DNA of 64,000 nucleotides from Lachnoclostridium sp. MSJ-17 (GCF_018918205.1 NZ_JAHLQB010000056.1:1-64000), one strand, 5' to 3'; shown: positions 51,087 to 60,133, numbered from the stretch's first letter. Notes: a model not told the origin generated them from the sequence alone. Numbers and translations: made by a program.

Positions 51087-53144
51087 ATGAAAAACGATTT
51101 TGATTTTATCAGGGAAAAATTTGATTCCGACGGCGTAAACGCGCCCGACGGCATAAACGAGGATTTGGTTCTGTCTGAGCTCGAGGGCGTCGAGCCTGTC
51201 AAGCCAAAGAAGAAAAAGACCGGTATGGTGCTCGGTATAACCTCGGCAGCGGCCGCAAGCGTCGCTGTGATAACCGCGGCAGCCTTCCTCGCGGTCAATC
51301 TTCTCGGCAAGCTTCCCGTGAGAAGCATCGGAACGCCTGTATCTGTCAGCGGAACCGCAAAGCTTCTGCAGTTCAATTCTCGCGACGAGGTGAAGAAGGC
51401 GGTCGGCAACGCGATGAAGTTCCGGGAAAATCTGTACAGCGGCGAGAGATATAACGTTCTTGACGGCAATGTGCTTGAGTACGGAGCTGAGGAAAAACTC
51501 AACTCCGACAGCTATTCTGCAGGCTCGGCAAACGGCTCTGCGTCAGGCTCATCGGGCGGTTCTTCGTCGCACAATTCGACCTATGTTCAGCACACGGGAG
51601 TCGACGAGGCGGACTGCGTCAAGACCGACAGCGAATACATCTACTACCTCGCGCCTGTTTCAAACGGAATGAAAAATCAGATACAGATCTACCGCGCGGC
51701 ACGGAATGACACCGAGCGTGTGTCCGAGATTACTGAGCTTAACGACGAGCACTTCCGCGAGTTTTACGTATACGGCGACCGTCTTGTCGTCCTTGCCGAC
51801 GATAACCGCAAAAATACCTCGACCGCAGCGTCGGTTTACGATATTTCCGACAGGAGCAAGCCAAAGCTTATCGATTCCTTCTCCCAGAGCGGAAGATATA
51901 TTTCCTCGCGCATGATCGACGGCACCCTCTATATGGTGTCCGATTACTACGTATACGACGATGGCGATATTCCCGAGACCGGCAATTCAGGCGCGACTCC
52001 CGACGAGGTTCCCGCAAACTGCATTTATTCGGTGGAAACGCCCGCAGACAGCAGCTTTCTCGTTGTCAGCAGCGTCGATACCAAAAACGGCGCTAAGGTT
52101 CTCAACACGAAGTCGATTTTAGGCTCAGCCGATGATATCTACTGCAATCAGGACTACCTCTACGTCAATGCGACTGAGTACGAAGCAAAGTACTATAACC
52201 GCATACTGAGCAACAGCTTTGCGGGCAATTACTACGCGCCGACGGAGGTTAAGACGCAAATCGTAAAATTCAGCCTCAACGATGACCTCGACGCCGTGGC
52301 GAGCTGCTGTGTAAACGGCGAGATCAATAACCAGTATTCCCTCGACGAGCACAACGGCAATCTCAGAGTCGCTACAACTTCGATCAACGGCAAAAACAGC
52401 TTTGAAGTCAACAACCTCTATGTGCTCGATCCAGAGCTTAACCAGATCGGCGCGGTCGAGGGCTTTGCCAAGGACGAGAGCATCAAGGCAGTCCGCTACA
52501 TGGGAGATACAGCCTACGTCATCACCTACGAGGAGACCGACCCGCTGTTCGTTATAGATCTGACAAATCCGTCCGACCCGGCAATCCTCGGCGAGGTCAA
52601 GATCAGCGGCTTCTCGACCATGCTCGTTCCGATTGACGAGAATACAGTCCTCGGCATAGGCTACAATACCGGAAACGTGTACTACACCGACATGGAGGTT
52701 CAGAACGGAATGAAAATTGTCACCTTCGACGTCAGCGACAAGAAGAATCCGAAGGTGCTCGACACGAAGGTCTTTGAGGACTATTACTCAGAGGTGCAGT
52801 ACAATCCAAAGGCGCTTCTTGTCAATACCGAAAGAAACGACTTTACGATCCCGTTTTACGGCAGCGGCGACGGATACAGCGGCTACGACAGCTTTTCAGG
52901 GATAATCAACTTCAAGGTCGAGGACGGAAAGATAAATATTTTCGACGAGTACCGCTCTGAGGTATTTGAAAAGAACAATAACGCCGAGGTCAGCCGCTGC
53001 GTATACATCGGTAATACAATATATATGCTCGGCACCACGTGGCAGGATATTGATTACACCATCGACTACAGCGCGGATAAGTACTACGACGGCTATTATC
53101 TGCCCACTTGCAGCACCGCTATTGACTGGGTCGACTACAAATAG
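51087..53144 (+). CDS. Membrane-anchored beta-propeller protein, probable sensor/anti-sigma partner
   Basis: 685 residues from ATG 51087; the frame open to 51009 overlaps the sigma gene and lacks a ribosome site. A cytoplasmic N-terminus of about 45 residues (FDFIREKFDSDGVNAPDGIN, EPVKPKKKK) precedes one transmembrane helix (about 47-75). The extracellular part has a Ser/Gly linker and a large domain with VQHTGVDEADCVKTDSEYIYYL, a signature of the beta-propeller PF09826-type secreted proteins. In other clostridia this family also stands next to ECF sigma genes. The short cytoplasmic N-terminus could bind the sigma factor, but no zinc-finger anti-sigma motif is visible, so that role is inferred from gene order. 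Confidence 0.8.
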   Translation: MKNDFDFIREKFDSDGVNAPDGINEDLVLSELEGVEPVKPKKKKTGMVLGITSAAAASVAVITAAAFLAVNLLGKLPVRSIGTPVSVSGTAKLLQFNSRDEVKKAVGNAMKFRENLYSGERYNVLDGNVLEYGAEEKLNSDSYSAGSANGSASGSSGGSSSHNSTYVQHTGVDEADCVKTDSEYIYYLAPVSNGMKNQIQIYRAARNDTERVSEITELNDEHFREFYVYGDRLVVLADDNRKNTSTAASVYDISDRSKPKLIDSFSQSGRYISSRMIDGTLYMVSDYYVYDDGDIPETGNSGATPDEVPANCIYSVETPADSSFLVVSSVDTKNGAKVLNTKSILGSADDIYCNQDYLYVNATEYEAKYYNRILSNSFAGNYYAPTEVKTQIVKFSLNDDLDAVASCCVNGEINNQYSLDEHNGNLRVATTSINGKNSFEVNNLYVLDPELNQIGAVEGFAKDESIKAVRYMGDTAYVITYEETDPLFVIDLTNPSDPAILGEVKISGFSTMLVPIDENTVLGIGYNTGNVYYTDMEVQNGMKIVTFDVSDKKNPKVLDTKVFEDYYSEVQYNPKALLVNTERNDFTIPFYGSGDGYSGYDSFSGIINFKVEDGKINIFDEYRSEVFEKNNNAEVSRCVYIGNTIYMLGTTWQDIDYTIDYSADKYYDGYYLPTCSTAIDWVDYK

Positions 53145-53153
53145 TATAATAAA

Positions 53154-53179
53154 AGGAGCCAACCGGAAGATTGGCTCCT
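53154..53179. terminator. Bidirectional terminator
   Basis: AGGAGCCAA (53154-53162) with TTGGCTCCT (53171-53179); T-rich on both outer sides. Lies between convergent genes ending at 53144 and 53189. Confidence 0.75.
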
Positions 53180-53188
53180 GATAATTTA

Positions 53189-53395
53189 TTAAAGCTTGAA
53201 ATCCTCTATGGAATACGTACCTCTCAGGGTAATGCTGCGCGGAACGCGCATAAGCGGATCGTAGCTGAACGCTCTGCATTTGCCGTCCTGAATGCGCTTT
53301 GACTTTTTACAGCCCATAATTCCGTTTTCGAAAAAAGAATTTTCGCAGTATGAACAGTCGGGTGCGATATTTCTGCCGAACAGCTTGTTTTTCAT
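53189..53395 (-). CDS. Small Cys-rich protein, possible zinc-binding
   Basis: 68 residues. Four Cys are arranged as SYCENSFFENGIMGC and KCRAF with CSYC (positions about 14, 17, 29, 40), a pattern fitting a small zinc ribbon or knuckle. The rest is basic (KKSKRIQDGK, MRVPRSITLRG). No signal peptide. Similar short proteins of unknown function are common in clostridia. No family name can be given. Confidence 0.6.
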   Translation of the reverse strand: MKNKLFGRNIAPDCSYCENSFFENGIMGCKKSKRIQDGKCRAFSYDPLMRVPRSITLRGTYSIEDFKL

Positions 53396-53468
53396 TCTGA
53401 ATCACCTCTGCACTAATAGTGTATCACAAGCGGGCATAAGTTTCAAGTAGAATTTTGGAGGGATACCG

Positions 53469-54299
53469 TTGAATTTTCACTCAGTTACAATGCGCCTTAA
53501 TAACCCCGATACCGTGCCTTATCTCACGCATAATTCTTTATCGGAAATAAGTTTTATAAATCACGCCTTCTCCACCCGTCTCGGAGGAGCGTCTCAGGGC
53601 GAGTTCAGCTCGATGAACATGGCGTTCAACCGCGGCGACGACCCTGACGCGGTCACGGAAAATTACCGCCGAATCTGTGAGAGCGCGGGATTTGAGTTTG
53701 AGAGCCTGACTGCTTCTGCTCAGGATCACCACACCGTTGTCCGCGCCGTTACCCGCGAAAACCGCGGCGTCGGCATTTACAAGCCCCGCGATATGGAGAG
53801 CGTTGACGCTGTTATGACCAACGAGACCGGCGTTACGCTCGTGACCTACTACGCCGACTGCACGCCGCTTTTCTTTGTCGATACCGGGAACAAGGCTATC
53901 GCTCTCGCTCACGCGGGATGGCGCGGCACTGTGGGACGTATCGGCGAGAAGGTTATAAAGGAAATGGGCGAGAGGTACGGCACAAAGCCTGAGAATATCG
54001 TCGCCGCCATAGGCCCCGCGATCTCGGTCTGCTGCTACGAGGTAGATCTGCCGTGCGCGGAGCATTTCCTCGCTCTCAAGGATTTGCAGACGGAGAAATT
54101 CGTGTTCCCGAAGCAAGACGGCAAGTTCATGATCGACCTGCTCGAGACGAACCGTCAGATTCTCGCCGCAGCGGGCGTAAAGAACAAAAACATAACTGTC
54201 TCAGACCTCTGTACCAACTGCAACAGCGATCTGCTCTGGAGTCACCGCGCGACAAAGGGTCACCGAGGAACGATGTCAGCGTTTCTGTGCTTAAAATGA
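53469..54299 (+). CDS. pgeF: PgeF/YfiH-family peptidoglycan editing factor / purine nucleoside phosphorylase-like protein
   Basis: 276 residues. The family motifs are visible: FSTRLGGASQGEF..NMAFNRGDD at the N-terminus, VTYYADCTPLFF with the conserved Cys, AHAGWRGTVGRI with a metal His, and the C-terminal CNSDLLWSHRATKGHRG. Members (formerly laccase/polyphenol oxidase YfiH) are now regarded as enzymes that hydrolyse L-Ser-containing peptidoglycan precursors and/or cleave purine nucleosides. TTG start with GGAGGG about 6 bases upstream. Tail-to-tail 9-bp overlap with the pseudouridine synthase gene. Confidence 0.88.
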   Translation: MNFHSVTMRLNNPDTVPYLTHNSLSEISFINHAFSTRLGGASQGEFSSMNMAFNRGDDPDAVTENYRRICESAGFEFESLTASAQDHHTVVRAVTRENRGVGIYKPRDMESVDAVMTNETGVTLVTYYADCTPLFFVDTGNKAIALAHAGWRGTVGRIGEKVIKEMGERYGTKPENIVAAIGPAISVCCYEVDLPCAEHFLALKDLQTEKFVFPKQDGKFMIDLLETNRQILAAAGVKNKNITVSDLCTNCNSDLLWSHRATKGHRGTMSAFLCLK

Positions 54300-55235
54300 C
54301 TTTGCAAACCACACGTCCCTGACCGAGAATTCCTTTCCGTTAAGGTAACCGAGCGAGCCTGAGTCCCCGGTGAAGTTGAATATCAATTTATAGCTGTAAA
54401 GCGCCTGATAGGGAAATCCCCCGGGCGCTTTTTTACGTCCGTACTTGCTGTCGCCGACAAGAGGGTGCCCGATGCTCGCCATGTGCGCGCGTATCTGGTG
54501 CGTCCTTCCTGTAAGCAGCTCGATTTCGACAAGGCTGTATTTGCCGTCGAACGAGAGAACGCGGTACTTTGTGCGGATCTCCTTTGAGCCATTGACCTCG
54601 GTTTTGTGAACCGTGACCTTGTTTTTGCTCTCGTTTTTCGTCAGAAATCCGCTGAGAATGCCGCTGTCCTTTTCCGGCTTGCCGTAAACAAGGCAGAGGT
54701 AGTATTTTTCGATTTCTCTCGTTTTCATCTTTTGGTTGAGTATGCGCAGAGCCTCCGCGTTTTTCGCGGCGATGACGATCCCGCCCGTGTTGCGGTCGAT
54801 GCGGTTGACGAGCGCGGGAGAAAACGCCTTTTCCTCCTCAGGGTCGTATTCGCCTTTTTCATACAGGTAATGCTGCACGCGGCCTACGAGAGAGTCAAAG
54901 TGGTAGCTCTTGTCCTGATGCGCGATAAGCCCGGGCTTTTTGTCGAGCAAAAGGAGATTTTCATCCTCGTAAACGATATCGAGCTTTGACGGAGCCTTCA
55001 TGAATTCATAGTGCTTTTCCTGTGCGGCTTCAAAGAACTCGTCCTTTATATAAAACGTCAGCACATCGCCTTCGCTGAGCATTTCGTCGGCAGCGCATCT
55101 TTTGCCGTTGCGCTTGACGCATTTTTTGCGGATATACATATACATCATTTTTTTCGGCATCGTGCGGAACCGCTTCTGCAGGAACTTGTCGAGCCTTTGT
55201 CCCGCGTCGTTTTTGCCTATCGTCAGTTCTCTCAT
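54291..55235 (-). CDS. RluA-family RNA pseudouridine synthase
   Basis: 314 residues from ATG 55235 (GGTGA 5 bases upstream); 17 further codons upstream lack a ribosome site. It has an S4-like N-terminal domain (GQRLDKFLQKRF, KNGKR) and the catalytic core: LLLLDKKPGLIAHQ, NRIDRNTGGIVI with the catalytic Asp, YLCLVYGKPEK, and LLTGRTHQIRAHMASIGHPLVGD. It isomerises uridines in rRNA or tRNA. The precise substrate (RluC/RluD-like) is unresolved. The C-terminal nine bases overlap pgeF on the opposite strand. Confidence 0.92.
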   Translation of the reverse strand: MRELTIGKNDAGQRLDKFLQKRFRTMPKKMMYMYIRKKCVKRNGKRCAADEMLSEGDVLTFYIKDEFFEAAQEKHYEFMKAPSKLDIVYEDENLLLLDKKPGLIAHQDKSYHFDSLVGRVQHYLYEKGEYDPEEEKAFSPALVNRIDRNTGGIVIAAKNAEALRILNQKMKTREIEKYYLCLVYGKPEKDSGILSGFLTKNESKNKVTVHKTEVNGSKEIRTKYRVLSFDGKYSLVEIELLTGRTHQIRAHMASIGHPLVGDSKYGRKKAPGGFPYQALYSYKLIFNFTGDSGSLGYLNGKEFSVRDVWFAKSF

Positions 55236-55324
55236 ATTAATCACCGCTCTTATCATACTGTAAAACCGCGAAAATTTCAAGCACACATTCGGCGTTACGG
55301 TATAAAATGACAGAGGGTGATACA

Positions 55325-55468
55325 GTGAGATGCAGAAAACAAAAGGTCCGCACCTGCCTTTGGTTCGGACTCGGTCTGCTTGTCGCGTCTGTGCTGCCGA
55401 CAGAATGGGTGCTGTGCGTGGCGGCTGCCGCGCTTGTGCTCGTCAGTTTATCTTGTGCTCGGAGGTAG
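55325..55468 (+). CDS. 47-residue hydrophobic peptide directly upstream of spoVM
   Basis: Very short frame. GTG start with AGAGGGTGA 4 bases upstream, basic N-terminus (RCRKQKVR), then a hydrophobic stretch (TCLWFGLGLLVASVLP and WVLCVAAAALVLVSL) and a basic end (CARR), so probably one or two membrane helices. The stop TAG is 2 bases before the spoVM ATG, whose ribosome site lies in its last codons, so the two are surely co-translated. Peptides of this shape are frequent beside spoVM in clostridia in my memory, but no function is established. Confidence 0.6.
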   Translation: MRCRKQKVRTCLWFGLGLLVASVLPTEWVLCVAAAALVLVSLSCARR

Positions 55469-55470
55469 TT

Positions 55471-55563
55471 ATGAAGGTTGTACTTATTGAAAATCCAAAG
55501 TTTTTCGCGGGACTGCTGAGAATGTTCTTCGGAATCAAAAAGGAGAAACAAACCGTACAGTAA
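55471..55563 (+). CDS. spoVM: Stage V sporulation protein M-like peptide
   Basis: A 30-residue peptide, MKVVLIENPKFFAGLLRMFF then GIKKEKQTVQ. Compared with the 26-residue Bacillus SpoVM it keeps Met1-Lys2, Ile6, Pro9-Lys10-Phe11, Gly14, Arg17 and Gly21 at the same positions, an amphipathic helix that binds convex membrane at the forespore surface and anchors SpoIVA. GGAGG (55461-55465) lies 5 bases before the ATG. The match is short but position-exact, and the SpoIVA gene is 4.6 kb away. It would be missed by ordinary gene length cut-offs. Confidence 0.85.
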   Translation: MKVVLIENPKFFAGLLRMFFGIKKEKQTVQ

Positions 55564-55585
55564 TAATACACAAATTCAAACCCCG

Positions 55586-55629
55586 TCAGATGTGCATTGT
55601 GACAAAAACTTTGCGCATCTGATTTTTTT
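55586..55629 (+). terminator. Terminator of the spoVM unit
   Basis: TCAGATGTGCA (55586-55596) pairs (one G-T) with TGCGCATCTGA (55612-55622), followed by seven T. Confidence 0.85.
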
Positions 55630-55630
55630 A

Positions 55631-55659
55631 TTGAACTTTCCAGCAAAAGCATTTATAAT
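55631..55659 (+). promoter_or_regulatory. Promoter of the cohesin-like/dockerin protein
   Basis: TTGAAC (55631-55636) and TATAAT (55654-55659), 17-base spacer, 55 bases before the ATG. Confidence 0.75.
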
Positions 55660-55713
55660 TAAATTGGTAATTTATATTGCGAATTATCGAGCAGTATTTA
55701 GGAGGTAATTAAC

Positions 55714-58479
55714 ATGAGAAACACAAAGAAGTTCATCAGCGTTCTGCTTGTCGCGGCGCTGTTGATCACAACCGTCGCTACAGCGGCGTTTTCCGTAAGC
55801 GCAGCGGCAGGCACACTCAGCTCGCATTACCAGACTAACCCCTCGGGCGGCGTCGGTAAGGCAGGCAGCATCACCATCGACGGCGATCTTTCCGACTGGT
55901 CGGAGGACATGGTCATCGCAACAAGCGCGGCTTGGGACTGCGCAAACCACTGGAAGGGCTCTCACGAGAACTGCCTGATAGACGCTTACGCGCTTCTCGC
56001 AGCGTGGGACAGCTCCAACCTCTACATCGGCATGCAGTACGTCAACACAACCGACACATGGCAGAACCCGGGTGACGCGTCCCTTATGGACGGCGGCAAG
56101 ATCGGCGATCTTCACATGGTTCTCGCCCTCAGCGTAAATCCGTCATCAACAGGTCTTACCGGTAAGGTGACCGACGGCAAGTACATCTGGGGCGATCAGA
56201 TCGACTACAGCGGCACCCATGTTGACCACCTGTTCTACATGAGCGCAAAGCCGGGCGCAGGCGTTCCCGGCCACTTCACCGTAGCGGACGCTGCGGGCAA
56301 CACCAGCTACACCACCAACTGCGGCAGCTTCAAGGACGAAGGTATCGAGTACAAGATGGCTGACGGCAATGTTTGCAGCAGCATCTGGGGTCTCAACAAT
56401 TCCGATTCACCCGACGACGTATTCTCCGACAGCTCCGACTGGGTAGACTACAAGACCTACAAGGGAAGCAAGGGTGTTCACGACACCAAGTACGACAGCT
56501 TCTATGAGATCAAGATCCCGTTCTCCGCTCTGGGCATCACCGCAAGCCAGCTCACCTCTAACGGCATCGGCGCCATGACCCTCTGCGGCAGAGGCGAATC
56601 TGCTCTCGACTGCTGTCCGTTCGACCCCTCAATGATCGACAACGTCAAGGGCGATTACGGCAACGACCCCAGTACCTCTCACGAGAAGGACGACCTCGAC
56701 GCACTCACAGTACCCCTCGCGAGCATCGGCAAGGGCGGCGTAACTCCGCCTCCTCAGCCCACCACAGCTCCCGTAACGACTCCCCAGCCCACCACGGCTC
56801 CCGTAACAACTCCTCAGCCCACAACAGATCCCGTTTCCGACAAGACCGTAGTTAACGCTACATCCAACATCTGCGGCAGCGGCAGCGTTACCGCTACAGG
56901 CAGCACAGTAACAGTTACATACAACCTGCAGTCAGCTATGGATCTCGTAAACGGTCAGTGGAACCTGAAATACGACACCTCAAAGCTCAAGCTCAAGACC
57001 GCCGCGGCAAGTCTTATGCCCAACATCAGCGGCAGCGCGAATATTTACAACAACGTTGCATACGGCAATTTCTCCGAAATCAGCAATCCGTATGATTTCA
57101 AGACCTCAAAGCCGTTTGTACAGGCTGAATTCGAAGTAATCGGCAAGGGTACCGCGAGCGTCGCTCTCGACGTTCAGGAGCTTTCCGTAGGCTACAAGAG
57201 CGGCAGCACACTGAAATTCGAAAACGCCGTAAAGAACAGCCAGAAGCAGAATATCTCCTCGATTTCGGGCTTCAGCTCAAACAATGTCACCGGTTCGACC
57301 TCCGTTATCAACGGTACTCCCTCTGTTGACACAAAGCTCACTGTAAACGCGACCTCTAACTTCTTCCCGTCAAGCACCACTACCGCTACCAAGACAGGCT
57401 CTCAGGTTACGGTAAACTATATGTTCAAGTCCAACATGGATCTGCAAAACTCAGAGTGGACCCTTACCTACGACACCTCAAAGCTCAGCTACAACAAGAC
57501 CGCTACCGGCAAAATCATGCCCAACGTAAGCAGCGTTGTTGCGAATGAGACCACAAAGGGTACGATCAAGGGCAACTACTCCGACACATCGGGAACCGAT
57601 TTTGAGTCCGAGAAGGCGTTTGTAAGCGTGACGTTCGACGTGCTCGCATTCGGTACCGCCAACGTTAACCTCAATTTAGCGATTCTCGGAGTTGTCAACT
57701 CAAACGGAGATACAGGTTATCTTGTAGACAACAGCGTAGTTAAGAACCTCAAGGCGCAGTCAGGCTTCTCGGCTCTGAGCTATACGACCAACACAAAGTT
57801 CGGCAGCAACAACAAGCTTACCGTAAAGACCACTTCAAATTACTTCCCCGCGACCCAGAGATCACTTACAGACTCCTCTCAGGTCACCATTGCGTTCAAG
57901 CTTTCTTCCTACTACGAGCTGCTCAACGGCGAGTGGGAGCTCAGCTATGATACCTCAAAGCTCAGCCTGGCTTCTTCTCTTGGCAAGCTGCAGCCCAACG
58001 TAGGCGGCGCTACCGCGCGTGAGAATACAAAGGGCATCATCAAGGGCAACTTCTCCAACCTCAACCTCGACGAGTTCCTGAGAGAGAAGGATCTTGTAAA
58101 CGTAACCTTCGACGTTATCGGCTCCGGCGAGACCACTGTCAATATGAACCTCAAGACTCTCGGCGTTATGAACGAGAAGAACAAAGAGGGTTATGTTGTC
58201 GACAACGGCAAGGATATGAACCTCAAAAATCAGTCCGGCTTTGGCAAGTCAAGCGTTTACGGCGTTTCTCTCGTAATGCCCAACGGCAGCACCGACCGCA
58301 TCAAGGGTGATACAAACTTTGACGGCAAGGTTGACATCAACGATGTGACCTATATTCAAAAGCACGCTTCTGAATATGTTCTTTTCAATTCAGACCAGCT
58401 TTATGTCGGTGAAATGACAGGCGACGGCAAGGTTGACGTATCCGACGCTACTCAGATCCAGAGAATAATTGCCGGCTAA
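55714..58479 (+). CDS. Large secreted protein with cohesin-like repeats and C-terminal dockerin
   Basis: 921 residues. Order: signal peptide (KKFISVLLVAALLITTVATA, cleavage after VSAA); an N-terminal DOMON/CBM9-like domain (about 40-340; ITIDGDLSDWSEDM, SNLYIGMQYV); a Pro/Thr linker of three TTAPVTTPQP units (345-372); three related beta-sandwich modules of about 155 residues (about 376-535, 539-695, 698-855) opening LTVNATSN and containing NLKYDTSKL/TLTYDTSKL/ELSYDTSKL, which I read as cohesin-like; and a dockerin (about 863-921) with two DxNxDGKVDxxD calcium loops. In ruminococcal cellulosome or amylosome systems dockerins plug into cohesins; a chain with both would be an adaptor scaffoldin binding carbohydrate. 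Own promoter and terminator. Confidence 0.8.
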   Translation: MRNTKKFISVLLVAALLITTVATAAFSVSAAAGTLSSHYQTNPSGGVGKAGSITIDGDLSDWSEDMVIATSAAWDCANHWKGSHENCLIDAYALLAAWDSSNLYIGMQYVNTTDTWQNPGDASLMDGGKIGDLHMVLALSVNPSSTGLTGKVTDGKYIWGDQIDYSGTHVDHLFYMSAKPGAGVPGHFTVADAAGNTSYTTNCGSFKDEGIEYKMADGNVCSSIWGLNNSDSPDDVFSDSSDWVDYKTYKGSKGVHDTKYDSFYEIKIPFSALGITASQLTSNGIGAMTLCGRGESALDCCPFDPSMIDNVKGDYGNDPSTSHEKDDLDALTVPLASIGKGGVTPPPQPTTAPVTTPQPTTAPVTTPQPTTDPVSDKTVVNATSNICGSGSVTATGSTVTVTYNLQSAMDLVNGQWNLKYDTSKLKLKTAAASLMPNISGSANIYNNVAYGNFSEISNPYDFKTSKPFVQAEFEVIGKGTASVALDVQELSVGYKSGSTLKFENAVKNSQKQNISSISGFSSNNVTGSTSVINGTPSVDTKLTVNATSNFFPSSTTTATKTGSQVTVNYMFKSNMDLQNSEWTLTYDTSKLSYNKTATGKIMPNVSSVVANETTKGTIKGNYSDTSGTDFESEKAFVSVTFDVLAFGTANVNLNLAILGVVNSNGDTGYLVDNSVVKNLKAQSGFSALSYTTNTKFGSNNKLTVKTTSNYFPATQRSLTDSSQVTIAFKLSSYYELLNGEWELSYDTSKLSLASSLGKLQPNVGGATARENTKGIIKGNFSNLNLDEFLREKDLVNVTFDVIGSGETTVNMNLKTLGVMNEKNKEGYVVDNGKDMNLKNQSGFGKSSVYGVSLVMPNGSTDRIKGDTNFDGKVDINDVTYIQKHASEYVLFNSDQLYVGEMTGDGKVDVSDATQIQRIIAG

Positions 58480-58501
58480 AAACAAATAATTCCACATTCA
58501 C

Positions 58502-58531
58502 ACGGCTGACCCTTCGCGGTCAGCCGTTTTT
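58502..58531 (+). terminator. Intrinsic terminator
   Basis: ACGGCTGACC (58502-58511) with GGTCAGCCGT (58518-58527) and a short T-run. Confidence 0.85.
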
Positions 58532-58533
58532 CT

Positions 58534-58563
58534 GTCATAACGCGTTTTTCTCCTTCATATAAT
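58534..58563 (+). promoter_or_regulatory. Sigma-E-like sporulation promoter of the SPOCS-spoIVA operon
   Basis: GTCATAAC (58534-58541) and CATATAAT (58556-58563) with 14 bases between them resemble the Bacillus sigma-E consensus (GTCATATT / CATACAAT) better than a sigma-A promoter. Sigma-E control fits a mother-cell coat gene operon. Confidence 0.6.
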
Positions 58564-58594
58564 GTTACCAACAAAGCAAAAGGAGAGAGAAAAT

Positions 58595-60121
58595 ATGGAT
58601 TATCCTACGGAGAGGCGTTTTCTCAGCGCGCCCGCCGCGGTGCTCGATACCGTTGCCGAGCAGCTCGCGGACGTCGATCTGACGCTGCCCGATTACTGTC
58701 CCGATATTGAAAAGATTCTCAAATGCACCCTGATTCCCAAGCTGCATTCCAAATCCCTTTCGGGAGGACAGCTGAGGGTCGACGGAAGCTGCACTGTGAA
58801 CGTGCTCTATGTTGAGAGCGCCGGAAAAACCATCCGCTGCTGTGAACAGAGCGTAAGCTTTTCGCAGAGCTTTTCGCTGCGCGATACGCCGGAAAACTAT
58901 GTTGTCCTCACAAAAACCAAGCCCGAGTACATAAACTGCCGCGCTTTAAGTCCGCGCAGGCTTGTGATACACGGAGCTTTTTCGCTGTACGCCAAGGTGC
59001 TCTCTGTCGAAAAAAGCGAAATCTACTCGCCGCCCGAGGGACTTGAGGCGCTGATAAAGCCGGCGGTCTGCGCTGATCTGACGGCGCTTTGTCAGGAGCA
59101 GTTCACCGTGAGCGAGGAGATATCGGCAGCCGACAAGCCGCCGGTTGAATCGGTGCTACATTCGTCGGTAACGGCGGGGATCAACGACGTAAAGGCGGTA
59201 AAGGATAAGCTCATGGTCGGCGGAGAGCTGAATCTGAGAATGTTCTATCTTTGCGACGTTGAAACGGGTGAGACCGCGAAGCTCGACTATGTCCTGCCGT
59301 TTAATCAGATACTGGACTGCGACGGCGTTGACGAGGATACCCGCAATATCCTGTGCTGCGAGGTCATGTCGTATGACGTCCGCCTGAAAAACGATATTAT
59401 GAGCGAGAAGCCGGTGATCGCGCTCGACGTTAAGCTCTGCCTGACCGAACAGGGTTATACAATGCGTGAGGAAAATCTGGTTTGCGACGCTTTTTCGGTC
59501 GGTTACGCCTCGGCGCCGCGCTTTGAAAGCCTCAATACCGTAACCGAGCTGCAGCCTGTTTCCGAGAGCTTCATCGAGAAGCTGCCGGTACGAGTGGACA
59601 GCGGAAAAATCGGGAAAATCCTCGATATTTACGCGGACAGCATTACTTTTGACGCCATGCCCGCCGACGGAAGGCTCGCTGTCAGCGGCAAGGTCAACCT
59701 CTGCATGCTCGCTCTCGACGGAGATGATTTTCCCATGTTCGTCGAACGCAGCTGCGGATTTTCTCACGCTCTTACAACGCCTGAGGGCTGCGACAGGCTA
59801 TGCTTCGGCAAGGTCCGCGCGCCGGGACTGAGCTTCCGGCTCTCCGACGACAGCACAGCCGAGATCAGGGCGGAGCTGAAGGTGACAGGCGGCGCTATGA
59901 AGAACGAGTGTACCCGTGTTGTATCCGACGTGGAGGTTTTTGAGGATCAGCCGCTTCCGTCGGGCGGATGCGCTTTGACGCTGTATTTTGCCGGGGACGG
60001 AGAGAATCTCTGGAGCATTTCCAAGGCGCACAATACGAAGCTTGAGCTGCTGATGCGCGAGAACAACCTTGACAAAATCGACCTTGACAGCCCGCAGATG
60101 CTGTTGATCCCGAAGCTGTAA
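58595..60121 (+). CDS. SPOCS (DUF3794) protein with C-terminal LysM-like domain
   Basis: 508 residues from ATG 58595 (AGGAGAGAG upstream; the in-frame ATG at 58562 lies inside the promoter). Repeated SPOCS-like beta modules (for example PDYCPDIEKILKCTLIPKL at the start and QPLPSGGCALTLYFA near the end) fill residues 1-460; the last 45 residues (GENLWSISKAHNTKLELLM) read as a LysM fold binding peptidoglycan. Such proteins (relatives of SafA/CotL partners) build the spore envelope in clostridia. It directly precedes spoIVA with a 12-base gap under a sigma-E-like promoter. Confidence 0.85.
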   Translation: MDYPTERRFLSAPAAVLDTVAEQLADVDLTLPDYCPDIEKILKCTLIPKLHSKSLSGGQLRVDGSCTVNVLYVESAGKTIRCCEQSVSFSQSFSLRDTPENYVVLTKTKPEYINCRALSPRRLVIHGAFSLYAKVLSVEKSEIYSPPEGLEALIKPAVCADLTALCQEQFTVSEEISAADKPPVESVLHSSVTAGINDVKAVKDKLMVGGELNLRMFYLCDVETGETAKLDYVLPFNQILDCDGVDEDTRNILCCEVMSYDVRLKNDIMSEKPVIALDVKLCLTEQGYTMREENLVCDAFSVGYASAPRFESLNTVTELQPVSESFIEKLPVRVDSGKIGKILDIYADSITFDAMPADGRLAVSGKVNLCMLALDGDDFPMFVERSCGFSHALTTPEGCDRLCFGKVRAPGLSFRLSDDSTAEIRAELKVTGGAMKNECTRVVSDVEVFEDQPLPSGGCALTLYFAGDGENLWSISKAHNTKLELLMRENNLDKIDLDSPQMLLIPKL

Positions 60122-60133
60122 GGAGGAAAAGCG

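Noticed and set aside
55237..55652. Minus-strand frames across the spoVM region
   Set aside because: No ribosome sites; they cover the terminator and promoter elements and would hide the true short plus-strand genes.
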